Assembly (NCBI GenBank): GCA_023078555.1
Contig: CM041196.1
Location: 7,203,985-7,267,984, forward strand
Source of the DNA: Ulva prolifera
Lineage: Eukaryota > Chlorophyta > Ulvophyceae > Ulvales > Ulvaceae
Reading direction: 5' to 3'
Length of the DNA: 64,000 nucleotides
Of the stretch, positions 24,317-33,845 are shown one piece after another (the first letter of the stretch is position 1; every line of letters begins with the position of its first letter). Under the pieces are notes generated by a model. It ran no database searches. It had not been told where the DNA came from and saw only the letters and a list, made by a program, of their open reading frames with translations. The position numbers and the translations under genes are program-made.

Positions 24317-25102
24317 CCTATAACGCCCTTATTATGTATATATTCAGTGTTGGGACGTTCACTTTGATGTCATCGATTGCTGTGGCAGGCGTCTTAGCTG
24401 TTGTGACTTGTGGGGTCATGTACTGTCACCTGTAGGCTGTTGGGAAGCTGCTCTGCACGATTGGAGCGCTATCAAGAACCACTGCAAGTGTTGTTCACTC
24501 CTGGGGATGGGTTGGTTTGTCGCTCTGTGGTTGAATGCTCCAGCGGCTCTGTCCCCATTGCATTCTGGCTTGTCTAGTACATGGCATGAGTATAAAACAA
24601 CAGGCTCCAATAGGCGTGAATGCTTAAATTATGGCACAGTTGGGATACCTTTGATGATGCTGACAACTGTGATCGAGGCTGATCGCACGGCGGTTGATGA
24701 AGCTTAAGCTCATTGTATCAACACCATGTGGATGAAGCTGGCCTGGTTGATAAAGCTGACATGTTTGTCGTAAATTATAGTATCATGTAATTGCATCTAG
24801 ACTGTATTGCAATCGATGACACACTGACTGCCAGTCAGGTTGTATGCTGATGGCTTGGTAGCATTGTGCAAGAGACAGAGAACCGATGCAGTTGACTGTA
24901 TTCTTCTGTGAAGAACAATGCAATAAATTTGTACGCGAGACGAACTCAGCATGCGCTCTGCGTCACCGTCATGGGAATCTGCACTGCGTCAGAGGTGTAG
25001 CAAAGCCAGAATGACTTGCACACACAGCCTCTTTGTCTGCTTGGCTCTGTGATCTGCCACATCACGCCCACTGAAGACATCCTGATTGTCCACGGATCAC
25101 TC

Positions 25103-25383
25103 TGTTGTGATTCAGCAGATGACCTGTGCAGTACATATTACAGCACTCATATGCTTAGATCTATCTATAGATCTATCTGAACCGATAGTGTATCTTCGAT
25201 ACACCACATACTTATTGTCAATTGCATGTCACAGTGCTCTGCATGGCTGCCGCATCAACTGCGCAGCCATCATCGCTAAACACTCATCAGACGTGTCATG
25301 CATGCAGTACACGCTATGCCTGACACCCCTCACGCCATGATTATTTATGCGTGCACATGTACCACGGCTGGTACATCACAACA
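25103..25383 (-). repeat. 3' LTR of the copia element
   Basis: 281 bases bounded by the 8-base inverted repeat TGTTGTGA/TCACAACA. It contains the palindromic AGATCTATCTATAGATCT region. Identical to 30383-30663. Confidence 0.95.
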
Positions 25384-25391
25384 CTCCCCAT
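25384..25391 (-). other. Candidate polypurine tract
   Basis: On the minus strand ATGGGGAG directly abuts the 3' LTR, where the plus-strand primer of LTR elements lies. It is short. Confidence 0.5.
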
Positions 25392-25426
25392 GGAAGGCAT
25401 TGCTTGAATTGAATGCATCCCATTGC

Positions 25427-28400
25427 TTATGCTGGTCTGTTGGTTAGTCCCATGTCCCGGATGTTCTCCCACAACTTAGCCATGGGCACTCCCTTGGTCA
25501 TGCAGTCGGCCACCATATCATGAGTAGATATGTACTCTACTTGAAGCTCCCCACGTTCCACTCTGTCCTGAACAAATCGGTGGGCCACATCAATGTGCTT
25601 GGTGCGTTGATGCGCATGCGGGTGATGAATCAGCTTGAGAGCTCCCTGATTGTCACCAAACATCATCACTGGGTCAACGCGTCTTCTGAATTCTGCTTGA
25701 AGGTCGCGCAACCACAAAGCTTCCTTTGCTGCATGTGCCGCGGCTATGAATTCAGCCTCACACGTGGACTGTGCCACTGTGCTCTGCAATTTGGAGCTCC
25801 ATGAAATAGCTCCCCCGGATCTAGTGAACACATATCCAGACGTGGACTTGCGTTTATCTAAATCCCCTGCATAGTCGGCATCACAATATCCCTTGATGCT
25901 GTTAGGGCTGGACCTTTTAAACGATAGCCCCAGCTCCTTGGTACCTGCAAGGTACCTGAGAACCTGCTTGCCAGCTTCCATGTGCTCCTGCGACGGATTT
26001 GACATGAAGCGTGCCAGCAAACCCACAGACTGCGCCAAGTCTGGCCTTGTGCAGTTTGCTAGATAGAGAAGACTTCCAATCAAACTCTGATAATGCTTCA
26101 GATCTTTCTGATTTGCAGTTCCATCAAACTTCTGCAAACTGAGTTTGACATCCAATGGAGTTTTTCTACCCTTTGCCTGAGTCATCCCAAACTTGCTGAG
26201 TAAATCAGATGCATGCTGACTCTGACCTAGCCACAGCGTTCCGGCGGCTCTGTCTCGAATGATTTCCATTCCCAAGAACAACTTTGCATCTCCTTTGTCA
26301 ACGATTTCCAGCTGTTTCTTAAGAGACTCAATGATCCACTGAATTTTGTTTCTCTTCCCTGCAAGAATGAGGTCATCCACGTACACGAGCACATACGTGG
26401 GTTCCCTATCGTCACCATCAGCTCTGAAAATGTACAGGCTCTCATCTGCGTGAGCCACTGTCATCCCCAGATTGAGCAGGCATCTCTTGAGGTGCATAAA
26501 CCATGCACGCCCTGCTTGCTTTAGACCATTCATGGCCTTGTTAAGCTTCCAAACCTTTCCTTTGATTGGATAGTCTGGCGGAGGTTTGACATAGACAGTT
26601 TCTTCGAGGTCACTGTGCATGAACGCTGCTGTGACATCTAGCTGCACCAGATCCAAGTCATTCTGCACTACCTCTGACATAAGCATCCTGGCCGTAGCAT
26701 ACTTGCTGACCGGTGCATAAACCTCAACGTAGTCAATGCCCTCCTTTTGCTCACATCCCATGGCCACGAATCGGGCTCTGAATCGCTCAATTCGGCCCAG
26801 TTCATCCTTTTTGAACTTAAACACATACTTTGTTGGAATTGCCTTGGTTCCCGGTGGCATATCGCTGCAATCAATGACATCATACATCCCGTTTTTGATC
26901 ATGTCCTGATTTTCCTTTGCGATTGCCTCATACCATTGCTCCTTGTCCAGTCTGAACTTGATTTCATGGAATGTTCTGGGTTCCTCCTGCAAATCTGCAT
27001 GATATGCCCTGTAATCTGCATATCTAGCTGGTGGCCCGGTGTTTCGCTTTGGCCTGCCAAATTGTGCTGGTGGCTCCCCAGCCTCTGGCTCATGTGCTAT
27101 CTGATCCTGCATCACCTGCTCCCCAGGAGCATGATCGTCCAGTTCCTCTGGGTCCTGTAGATCTGATGCGACTGATGCATCTTCCAATTCTGGCATGTCT
27201 GCATCAATCATTCCCTGTTCCTGTGCAGCTACCGGCAGGTCCTGTGCAGCTGCCACCTGACCATCATTGTCATGTGCATTCAGCTCAGCCTCATCTAGAT
27301 GTTCATGCGGTTCATGCACTTCATCTGCATCATCTATTTGCTGTCCTGCAACTTCTGGCTCATGCATAGGCATTTCATCTTGTTGCTGTACGTCTTGTTG
27401 CTGAACACCTGCACCTTCCTGCTGCTGGATACCTGCGGCTGCAGGGTGGAAATCCTGCTGCTGCAACATTCTCCCCATGTTCGGCATCAATACGTTGTCA
27501 CTGAAATCGATGCCTTCGTCTGTGCAAGACTTGTCCGTCATCCATGGCCCAGGCGCATTTTCGTCGAATCTGACGTGTCTAGATTCTGTCACTTTGAACC
27601 TGTCACCATCCGGAATCAGGATCCGGTACGCCTTGGATGACTGTGAGTAACCAATCATGGTACCCACCACTGATCGCTCATCAAGCTTATTTCTCTTCTG
27701 TTCGGGTACTTGAACAAAAGCCTTGCACCCAAAAACTCTGAGTGCATCGCAGCTTGGTTTAATCCCCCAGAATAACTCATATGGAGTCTTCTTTCTGCGT
27801 GTGGAGGCTGTCATGTTGTACAGCTTCACAGCCGTATTCAAAGCCTCCTCCCACATGCATGCTGGTGCATGTGATTCGAACATCAAAGCCCGCAGTTTTT
27901 CCATAAGTGACCGATTTGATCTTTCAACTCTGCCATTCTGCTCTGGTGTGTAAACGCAGCTTTTCTGATGTTTGATGAATTGCGAGTCCAAAAACTTTCG
28001 AACTCTGGCATTTATGAACTCAGACCCGTAGTCTGACCTCATGAACAACATCTGCTGCCTGGACAAATGTTGCAGCTGCCCCAGCGCGAACGTCAATCGC
28101 TCCGGTATGTCAGCTTTTGATTTGACACATACCACTGCTATCATGCGAGAGTAGTCATCGATCATGACCACAGCATATCTTGCACCTGATATACTCGGCA
28201 GTGGGAATGGACCCATGGTGTCCACGTGAACCAGTGTCATTGGCTTGTCAGCGATTGACTCAGATTCATCGAAAGGCAACTTGGCTTGATGCGCTTTCAT
28301 GCAAGACTCACAGACATGGCTTGGTGCACCTAGCTTCTCTGGCATGCATTTCAAACAATCATGTTTGCACATGTGTTTGATAACAGTGGGCGATGGATGC

Positions 28401-30076
28401 CCTAGTCGCTTGTGAAGCAAGTCATATGAGACATGAAAAACTTCCAGCGGTTCCGCCCATGACACAGTCTTGGGCTTCTCATAACTCTGCTGAGTTACAG
28501 ATGTCTCATAGAATCCACCAGACAACTTGCCGATGATCACTTCTCTGCCACCCACTGTGGCGATGACATCATGCTCTCCAAAACTGAGTCTAGATTTTGA
28601 AGACTTGGCTGCTTTGCTAACTGAAATCAAGTTTGCTGTCACTGTTGGCACGTACAATGCCCCTGTGATCTGCAGCTTGAAACCTTCTTGCACTGCAATC
28701 TCGTAGTCCACGAGACCCAGCGCCCTGTGTTTCTCACCCCCACCCATCTGCACACTTCTGTTAGCTGTGCTGGCAAAAGGCGTGTAGCTCTTCACGGCTA
28801 CACCTGACTTGAAATTCGCCACATGTACGTTTGTTCCTGAGTCAAACAAAACTCTTTGCAGCTTCCCCTGAATGTGCATTTCACCCGCTGCAGCGTGATT
28901 TGCGACATGATAAACAAAATCGTCATCTTCATGATGTAAATTAGGTACCCACGGAGTCATGAAGTCATGCTGTTGCATCAAGGCACGCGCATCCTTGGAA
29001 ATTGTGGGCTGGGTAGTCCCGAGGAAAATGCTAACCAAATCCTTGTTTGATATTCCTGGATACTTCTCATGTATCATCATCATTGTTGGCAATACATTTC
29101 TGACAGTGTGGATGCTGATTCCAGTGCTGTTTTCCATGAGAACTTTGCATGCTTTTGCGCAGTTCATCAAATTGAAAACGTCTCCAGTGTCCACCACATG
29201 TTCCTCTACCTCATCAGCACTGGGGCTGTCTACAACTTCTGACACGTTGTATACAAGATAGTTGCACATAGCTGGCGGGTCTTTTTCTGCTCGACTGGCG
29301 TTTTGGTCAGTAGGAGTTTGCATTTTCAAAGCTGGACAATCCGGTTTACGATGTCCTTTCTTTCCACAGTTGAAACATTTCCCTGTAAAACGCTTCGATT
29401 TTGGTGGATCCTCTGCTTTTGGCTTATGCGATCTCCTAGGTGGCGGGGCTTTGGCTTGTCTGCCACCTGAATTCTGCACATGGAACGCTTGGAGCTCCGA
29501 TTCCAATTGTTCCATCGAAGAGTCTGGCTGCTCCTCGAGCAGTCGATTGCAAAATTCATTTAGAGTCATGCTCTTGACGGTTTGAGACATGCATCTCTTG
29601 AAAATTGTATACTCCGGACCAAGCCCTCTCATGACCGCGTGAATGATTTCATCATCCGGGACACGAATTCCACAGCCATCTAACATTTTGCATTGCAGAG
29701 TCTTGGCTCTGCTAGCGAACTCAAATGCTGTTTCTTTTTCTTCCCGCCGCAACGCGTGCAGCTCATCCCTCATCCGATTCTTTGCACCGAGAGATTCAGT
29801 CGTGAATATGCTTTCCAGTGCTTTCCAAGCGTCCTTTGCTGAATTGGCACTGTCGATATGAATCCTCAGACCTGATGACGTGTTCATTCGTATCACTGCA
29901 AGGGCTTTTTGTGACATCTTAAGCTTCCCGGCAGCGTCGAGCGCCGCGTACTCTGCGTTCTGTTCCACAGCCGGCCAGAATCCACAGAGAATTAAAGCAG
30001 AATGAATGTCCCCTTTCCATCGGTGATAGTTTGTCATGGTCAATTGAGTGACTTTCATAAAGTCTGACATTCCCAT
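25427..30076 (-). CDS. Copia gag-pol polyprotein
   Basis: Single frame; I start at the ATG at 30076 (1549 residues) although the frame is open to 30142. Domains in order: a gag region with NYHRWKGDIHSAL and a CFNCGKKGHRKPDC zinc knuckle (about residue 235). An unusual insert with a helix-turn-helix look (GISNKDLV...GTTQPTISKDA, about residues 340-365) follows. Next is an aspartic protease (VLFDSGTNVHVAN, about residue 410). The integrase has an HKRLGHPS...H...CESC zinc-binding part and a D-D-E core (VHVDTMGPF, RSDYGSEF, PEQNGRVERSNR). A Gln/His/Glu-rich spacer leads to reverse transcriptase (QLDVTAAF, VLVYVDDLILAG) and RNase H (GYCDADYAGD, STCEAEF). No frameshift or internal stop was seen. 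It makes the proteins for element replication and integration. The usual plant-type gag-pol layout is matched except for the insert. Confidence 0.95.
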   Translation of the reverse strand: MGMSDFMKVTQLTMTNYHRWKGDIHSALILCGFWPAVEQNAEYAALDAAGKLKMSQKALAVIRMNTSSGLRIHIDSANSAKDAWKALESIFTTESLGAKNRMRDELHALRREEKETAFEFASRAKTLQCKMLDGCGIRVPDDEIIHAVMRGLGPEYTIFKRCMSQTVKSMTLNEFCNRLLEEQPDSSMEQLESELQAFHVQNSGGRQAKAPPPRRSHKPKAEDPPKSKRFTGKCFNCGKKGHRKPDCPALKMQTPTDQNASRAEKDPPAMCNYLVYNVSEVVDSPSADEVEEHVVDTGDVFNLMNCAKACKVLMENSTGISIHTVRNVLPTMMMIHEKYPGISNKDLVSIFLGTTQPTISKDARALMQQHDFMTPWVPNLHHEDDDFVYHVANHAAAGEMHIQGKLQRVLFDSGTNVHVANFKSGVAVKSYTPFASTANRSVQMGGGEKHRALGLVDYEIAVQEGFKLQITGALYVPTVTANLISVSKAAKSSKSRLSFGEHDVIATVGGREVIIGKLSGGFYETSVTQQSYEKPKTVSWAEPLEVFHVSYDLLHKRLGHPSPTVIKHMCKHDCLKCMPEKLGAPSHVCESCMKAHQAKLPFDESESIADKPMTLVHVDTMGPFPLPSISGARYAVVMIDDYSRMIAVVCVKSKADIPERLTFALGQLQHLSRQQMLFMRSDYGSEFINARVRKFLDSQFIKHQKSCVYTPEQNGRVERSNRSLMEKLRALMFESHAPACMWEEALNTAVKLYNMTASTRRKKTPYELFWGIKPSCDALRVFGCKAFVQVPEQKRNKLDERSVVGTMIGYSQSSKAYRILIPDGDRFKVTESRHVRFDENAPGPWMTDKSCTDEGIDFSDNVLMPNMGRMLQQQDFHPAAAGIQQQEGAGVQQQDVQQQDEMPMHEPEVAGQQIDDADEVHEPHEHLDEAELNAHDNDGQVAAAQDLPVAAQEQGMIDADMPELEDASVASDLQDPEELDDHAPGEQVMQDQIAHEPEAGEPPAQFGRPKRNTGPPARYADYRAYHADLQEEPRTFHEIKFRLDKEQWYEAIAKENQDMIKNGMYDVIDCSDMPPGTKAIPTKYVFKFKKDELGRIERFRARFVAMGCEQKEGIDYVEVYAPVSKYATARMLMSEVVQNDLDLVQLDVTAAFMHSDLEETVYVKPPPDYPIKGKVWKLNKAMNGLKQAGRAWFMHLKRCLLNLGMTVAHADESLYIFRADGDDREPTYVLVYVDDLILAGKRNKIQWIIESLKKQLEIVDKGDAKLFLGMEIIRDRAAGTLWLGQSQHASDLLSKFGMTQAKGRKTPLDVKLSLQKFDGTANQKDLKHYQSLIGSLLYLANCTRPDLAQSVGLLARFMSNPSQEHMEAGKQVLRYLAGTKELGLSFKRSSPNSIKGYCDADYAGDLDKRKSTSGYVFTRSGGAISWSSKLQSTVAQSTCEAEFIAAAHAAKEALWLRDLQAEFRRRVDPVMMFGDNQGALKLIHHPHAHQRTKHIDVAHRFVQDRVERGELQVEYISTHDMVADCMTKGVPMAKLWENIRDMGLTNRPA

Positions 30077-30371
30077 CGTTGCGTCGATTTGACTTGTTGC
30101 GTCGATAGTCGAACCAAAAAAAAAACTTTGACCGACACACAACCTGCGTCACACTGCGTCAAACAGTATCTTATGCACTGCGCTCCCGCAGATTCAAATC
30201 TGTGCACAGCGGTGCTTCTCAGTCCTCAGCGACCAGTCGATGGCCGTTTGACCGAACCTGAAGCTCTACCTACCAGGCTTTCACCTACCGTAAGAAACCG
30301 GCATCACTATCGAGTCTCAAGACCTAGGAGCCTTTCTATAAACGGTACCGGCTAAGCAGTGGAAGGCGGCA

Positions 30372-30382
30372 GGCCCATAACC
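30372..30382 (-). other. Primer binding site, complementary to initiator Met tRNA interior
   Basis: Directly inside the 5' LTR the minus strand reads GGTTATGGGCC. The plus strand GGCCCATAACC matches the anticodon arm of eukaryotic initiator tRNA-Met (CAU anticodon), not its 3' end. Drosophila copia is known to use such a half-tRNA primer. Plus-strand similarity to the tRNA extends back to about 30356 (GCAGTGGAAG, a D-arm sequence). Confidence 0.75.
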
Positions 30383-30663
30383 TGTTGTGATTCAGCAGAT
30401 GACCTGTGCAGTACATATTACAGCACTCATATGCTTAGATCTATCTATAGATCTATCTGAACCGATAGTGTATCTTCGATACACCACATACTTATTGTCA
30501 ATTGCATGTCACAGTGCTCTGCATGGCTGCCGCATCAACTGCGCAGCCATCATCGCTAAACACTCATCAGACGTGTCATGCATGCAGTACACGCTATGCC
30601 TGACACCCCTCACGCCATGATTATTTATGCGTGCACATGTACCACGGCTGGTACATCACAACA
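30383..30663 (-). repeat. 5' LTR of the copia element
   Basis: Second 281-base LTR, identical to 25103-25383. It holds the element's promoter by analogy. The right flank starts GTTACACACACC. Confidence 0.95.
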
Positions 30664-30757
30664 GTTACACACACCTGGCCATTGTACGGCAAAGCACACA
30701 AACACACCAAGCCACTGGATGTTGCTGGTTAGAGGGAGATACATGACAATCACGGAC

Positions 30758-30803
30758 AGACACGACACGTTTCGGCCTTGCCAAAGGGCCTCATCAGATG
30801 TCT
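30758..30803 (-). ncRNA. Type I hammerhead ribozyme motif
   Basis: All invariant core positions are present on the minus strand. Stem I 3' strand AGACAT (30803-30798), CTGATGA (30797-30791), stem II GGCC/GGCC (30790-30787 and 30777-30774) with a 9-base loop, GAAA (30773-30770), a minimal stem III (AC with GT, two-base loop), the cleavage triplet GTC (30766-30764), and stem I 5' strand GTGTCT (30763-30758). Stem I has five Watson-Crick pairs and one G-U pair. Cleavage would fall between 30764 and 30763. The two-pair stem III is characteristic of retroelement hammerheads that work as dimers. It follows the RLE reverse transcriptase on the same strand. Confidence 0.75.
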
Positions 30804-31145
30804 AGGTGAGTCGAGCAAACAACATCGATACCAGAAAGCATGGTTCGAGTTTGCAGCCCTCGAGAGCGAGGCTGTCCGGGACCGGCCGTCCACCGGGAGC
30901 ACAGAAAAAACCATCACGAGGTTAGACAACGGGAAAACGACACCACGTCGCCCACAAGAGTGAGCTAGCAATGCATGTAACAGGCACGCGCAGTGCACCT
31001 CCGCAGCATCCCTACCACGCGCGGCAGCAGCCCCGCGAGAAGAAACGGCGACTGCCAAAGAACGCAGGTCGTCACATGTACATGTAGTTACAAAGGACAG
31101 AGGCCGGGAAGCGAGCCGTTGCCAGGAATACACACGCAAATCCAC

Positions 31146-33845
31146 TCACGCAGTCATGGCACTAGGCCGGGCACGAGCACGTACCACAGCTCGGCCGGTG
31201 ATGCCAGCCAAAGATCGAAGCCCCGCACGGAGCACAAGAGCATTCCCCTTGCACAACGCCACACTCAACCGGCGCAGAGCATTCGTCACAAACAAAGCAC
31301 GGTTCACCTTGCCACACCGAGACGCAACCTCCGCCAGCCGATTCAAGTGATTCATGGCAGGCCGTCCCAATCGACCATGCGTCTCATGCGACAACGGCAC
31401 AAAACTATACGCATCAGGGTCGTACAAACGATAAGCAGTGCGTTTCTGCACGTCCCGCGTCTCCGCAGCACCCCCGTCCTCGCGGGCCGCACGGCCGCAA
31501 TAGGAACCGGCACAGGGGTTCACAACCGACACATCTCCTATGCACAAAGGGTCACCCGGCGGCATAAACATGATGTCCCCCAGTTTCTCGTGGGCCACTG
31601 CCCTGAACACCTGATCCAGCGCCGTTGCCTGCGCGGCAGCGGCCTGCTCCCCAGGCCCCGCCGGATCCTGACCACCCGGCGCCGCCGCCGCCGCCGCCAG
31701 GGCCGCAGCCCGCGCTGCGTTCGGCGTGTGGCACCCCATCTGGGCGCTGTGTCCAGCATTGGCGTCGGCGGCCGGAGCAGGCGTAGGTGCCGGCGCCTCG
31801 TCCGCGCGCGCGGTTGGCGGCGGCGGCGGGGCTGCAGGCATCGGCGCCGCGGGCAAGGCTGCCCCACGCGAAGGGCCCGCGACCTGGGTGGCGGGCTGGG
31901 GCGGAGCAGGGGGGGGCGAGCCCAACGGGCTAGCATGGATCTGCCTCGATGCGGCCGCGAGCCGCGCGCGGACGAACGGCGCTGTGCGCGGGATGCGGGT
32001 GGATGCCACACACGCGTGGGACCCGATCTCGCGCCATTGTTTTTCAACGATATTGTGGCGCGAAGTCCAGGTCCCCGCATTGTGCGTGCAATTCATCGCG
32101 TGGTCGAGATCATGCGGCTGTATGAGAGTGCCACATTCGCAGCGCGAGCCGACCGCATTGGGAGGGGCTGGGGACATGCCCAGGAGATACCTGATGCACA
32201 GCATGAACTCAATGTCAGTCATGCGCAGCGCCTGGGAGAGCGGCAGGGTGCTCAACCAAAGGGTGGCTGCACGGCAAGCACAGCTGCGAAGCCGTGCCAA
32301 GCTGCATGCACCCTCGAGCGTGGTGACGTCATGGCTGGCAAGCAGAGCTGCCCGGCGGCGCAGGGCAACCAACTTTGTGATACGCTGCTGCATACCAGGT
32401 AACACCTTGGCGATGGTGTCGCCGCTCGCCGGCCCGGGCAGCTCCGGATGGAGCTGCTGAGCGACGTTGAGGGCCTGCCAGGTTTCCTGCAAGTGTTGCC
32501 CGTGCGGCCCCCGGAACGGCTGCATGCACTCGGGGCCTCCTGCGAATGCCTTTTGGCTCACCGCAGCTGCAGCGAGGTACGCTCCGTCCGCGACCTCCTG
32601 CGGCGTGGACATGATGCCCAGGCCTCCGAGGCGCGCTGGAAGGACGGCTTGTGCGGCCGCACGCAGGTCGTCCCGCGGGACGCGCATGATTTCATTCACC
32701 GCAGCCAGGACAGACGCCTCCGTCCGGCGCATGTGATCGGAAATGTGCGCCCACGGCACCGCCCTGGCGTAGTGCAGCATGCGGCGTTGGCAGGACATCG
32801 TGAGCAGCAAGAACTGGTCTTGCGCTTTCAGGGGCAGGCTCATCATCTTCTCGATGGTGGCGCACACCTTGTCGGCCGTCGCTTCCGCGTGCGCCGACTC
32901 GAACGCCGGGGTGCCGATGGGCGTGCCGGTGATGACGGTGCCCTCCGTGGCATGCGTTATGCCGAGCGCGGCCGCAACGGATCCCGCATGCTGGGGGTCG
33001 CGCGAGTAGGCCGTGCACTTGTGCAGCTGGGGCTCCAGCCCGAGGGGCTCTGCTGCCGAGACCAGCGCACGGAATGCGGCGGCGGCGTCCACGCGCTGCC
33101 CGGCGATGGTGCAGTCGTCATGATACGCCATGAGGGCGGCCGTGACCTCCCTCCCGGGTGGCTGGTGCTGGGCCTGCACTGCCTGGAGGGGGCCCTGGAG
33201 GGCCAGGGCGAAAAGCAGCGGGCTGATGGGGTCGCCTTGACGCACGCCGCGCTGCGACGTGATTGCAGCGGTGCCGGGCGGTGCGCCTTCGACGTAGAGA
33301 TTTGCGGGGAACCTGTAAAGCATGGTGGCGAAGGGCAGCAGCGCAGGCTTGTGAGACGCAACGGCCTCCAAGATGGCTGCACGGGACATCATGTTGAATG
33401 CATTCTTCCAGTCCAGCTGCACAAGCACGACATCGTCCCACGCTTGCAGCACGGCGCGCGCAGCATGGCCCAGGTTCTGCGCGCCCCCTGGCACCCCGAC
33501 CCCCACCTGCAGCGGCGCGAGGGAGGCACCTAGGCCACTGCACAGGGTCATGGCGCACAGGCTTACCAGGCGCTGCCACGTCTCTGCAATGGCGATAGGG
33601 CGGACGCCTCCCTGTGGCTTCTCCTGCGGGAGGAGGCGGCAGTCCAGCAAGCGCGGGAGGTGTGGCAGCCGGCCGGCGAGGGCCGCATTCACGAAGCGGT
33701 GAATCTCCGTGAGCGCGGCCGTGGAGGCCGTGCCGGCAGCCCGGATGTGCTCATACGTCCACCCCGACAGGCCTGGGCCGCTGCCCTTCGGCAGCTTGTC
33801 GAGCAGGGCGAGGAGCGTCACCTCGTCGATTTGCAGCGGGGGCAT
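31146..33845 (-). CDS. Reverse transcriptase / restriction-like endonuclease
   Basis: About 899 residues from the ATG at 33845; the frame is open to 34097 but the upstream part is unlike protein. Reverse transcriptase: KGSGPGLSGWTYEHI, LVQLDWKNAFNMMSR (motif A, Asp), RGVRQGDPISPLLF (motif B), ALMAYHDDCTIAG (motif C, two Asp near 33120), then a thumb-like region. A Cys/His cluster follows (CECGTLIQPHDLDHAMNC, near 32100), then a Pro/Ala-rich linker of about 110 residues. The C-terminal endonuclease-like part has GDVSVVNP, an RDVQKRTAY stretch that could supply the catalytic Lys, and VPLSHETHGRLG. The reading frame is intact through all domains, which is unusual for a decayed LINE. The role is target-primed reverse transcription of its own RNA. 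Confidence 0.85.
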   Translation of the reverse strand: MPPLQIDEVTLLALLDKLPKGSGPGLSGWTYEHIRAAGTASTAALTEIHRFVNAALAGRLPHLPRLLDCRLLPQEKPQGGVRPIAIAETWQRLVSLCAMTLCSGLGASLAPLQVGVGVPGGAQNLGHAARAVLQAWDDVVLVQLDWKNAFNMMSRAAILEAVASHKPALLPFATMLYRFPANLYVEGAPPGTAAITSQRGVRQGDPISPLLFALALQGPLQAVQAQHQPPGREVTAALMAYHDDCTIAGQRVDAAAAFRALVSAAEPLGLEPQLHKCTAYSRDPQHAGSVAAALGITHATEGTVITGTPIGTPAFESAHAEATADKVCATIEKMMSLPLKAQDQFLLLTMSCQRRMLHYARAVPWAHISDHMRRTEASVLAAVNEIMRVPRDDLRAAAQAVLPARLGGLGIMSTPQEVADGAYLAAAAVSQKAFAGGPECMQPFRGPHGQHLQETWQALNVAQQLHPELPGPASGDTIAKVLPGMQQRITKLVALRRRAALLASHDVTTLEGACSLARLRSCACRAATLWLSTLPLSQALRMTDIEFMLCIRYLLGMSPAPPNAVGSRCECGTLIQPHDLDHAMNCTHNAGTWTSRHNIVEKQWREIGSHACVASTRIPRTAPFVRARLAAASRQIHASPLGSPPPAPPQPATQVAGPSRGAALPAAPMPAAPPPPPTARADEAPAPTPAPAADANAGHSAQMGCHTPNAARAAALAAAAAAPGGQDPAGPGEQAAAAQATALDQVFRAVAHEKLGDIMFMPPGDPLCIGDVSVVNPCAGSYCGRAAREDGGAAETRDVQKRTAYRLYDPDAYSFVPLSHETHGRLGRPAMNHLNRLAEVASRCGKVNRALFVTNALRRLSVALCKGNALVLRAGLRSLAGITGRAVVRARARPSAMTA

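Larger units (their letters stand above)
23016..25102. other. Gene-poor stretch between FAS1 gene and copia element
   Basis: No supported gene. It contains an 81-base perfect fragment of the neighbouring non-LTR retrotransposon (23989-24069). It also has a patch of recurring GCCCAG/CTGGGC motifs (about 24124-24316). Confidence 0.55.
25103..30663 (-). mobile_element. Complete Ty1/copia LTR retrotransposon
   Basis: A 5561-base element with two 281-base LTRs that are identical by eye (25103-25383 and 30383-30663). Each LTR begins TGTTGTGA and ends TCACAACA. The element reads on the minus strand: the 5' LTR is the right one, followed by the primer binding site (30382 downward), a leader, one uninterrupted gag-pol frame (stop at 25427) and a purine-rich stretch next to the 3' LTR. 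Integrase precedes reverse transcriptase, which defines Ty1/copia. Identical LTRs and an intact frame imply a young, possibly active insertion. The five bases outside the two ends differ (CACTC left, GTTAC right), so no target-site duplication is visible. Confidence 0.95.

Noticed and set aside
31726-33533. Long plus-strand frames (244 and 361 codons)
   Set aside because: They are shadows of the minus-strand reverse transcriptase, whose motifs and intact frame are decisive.
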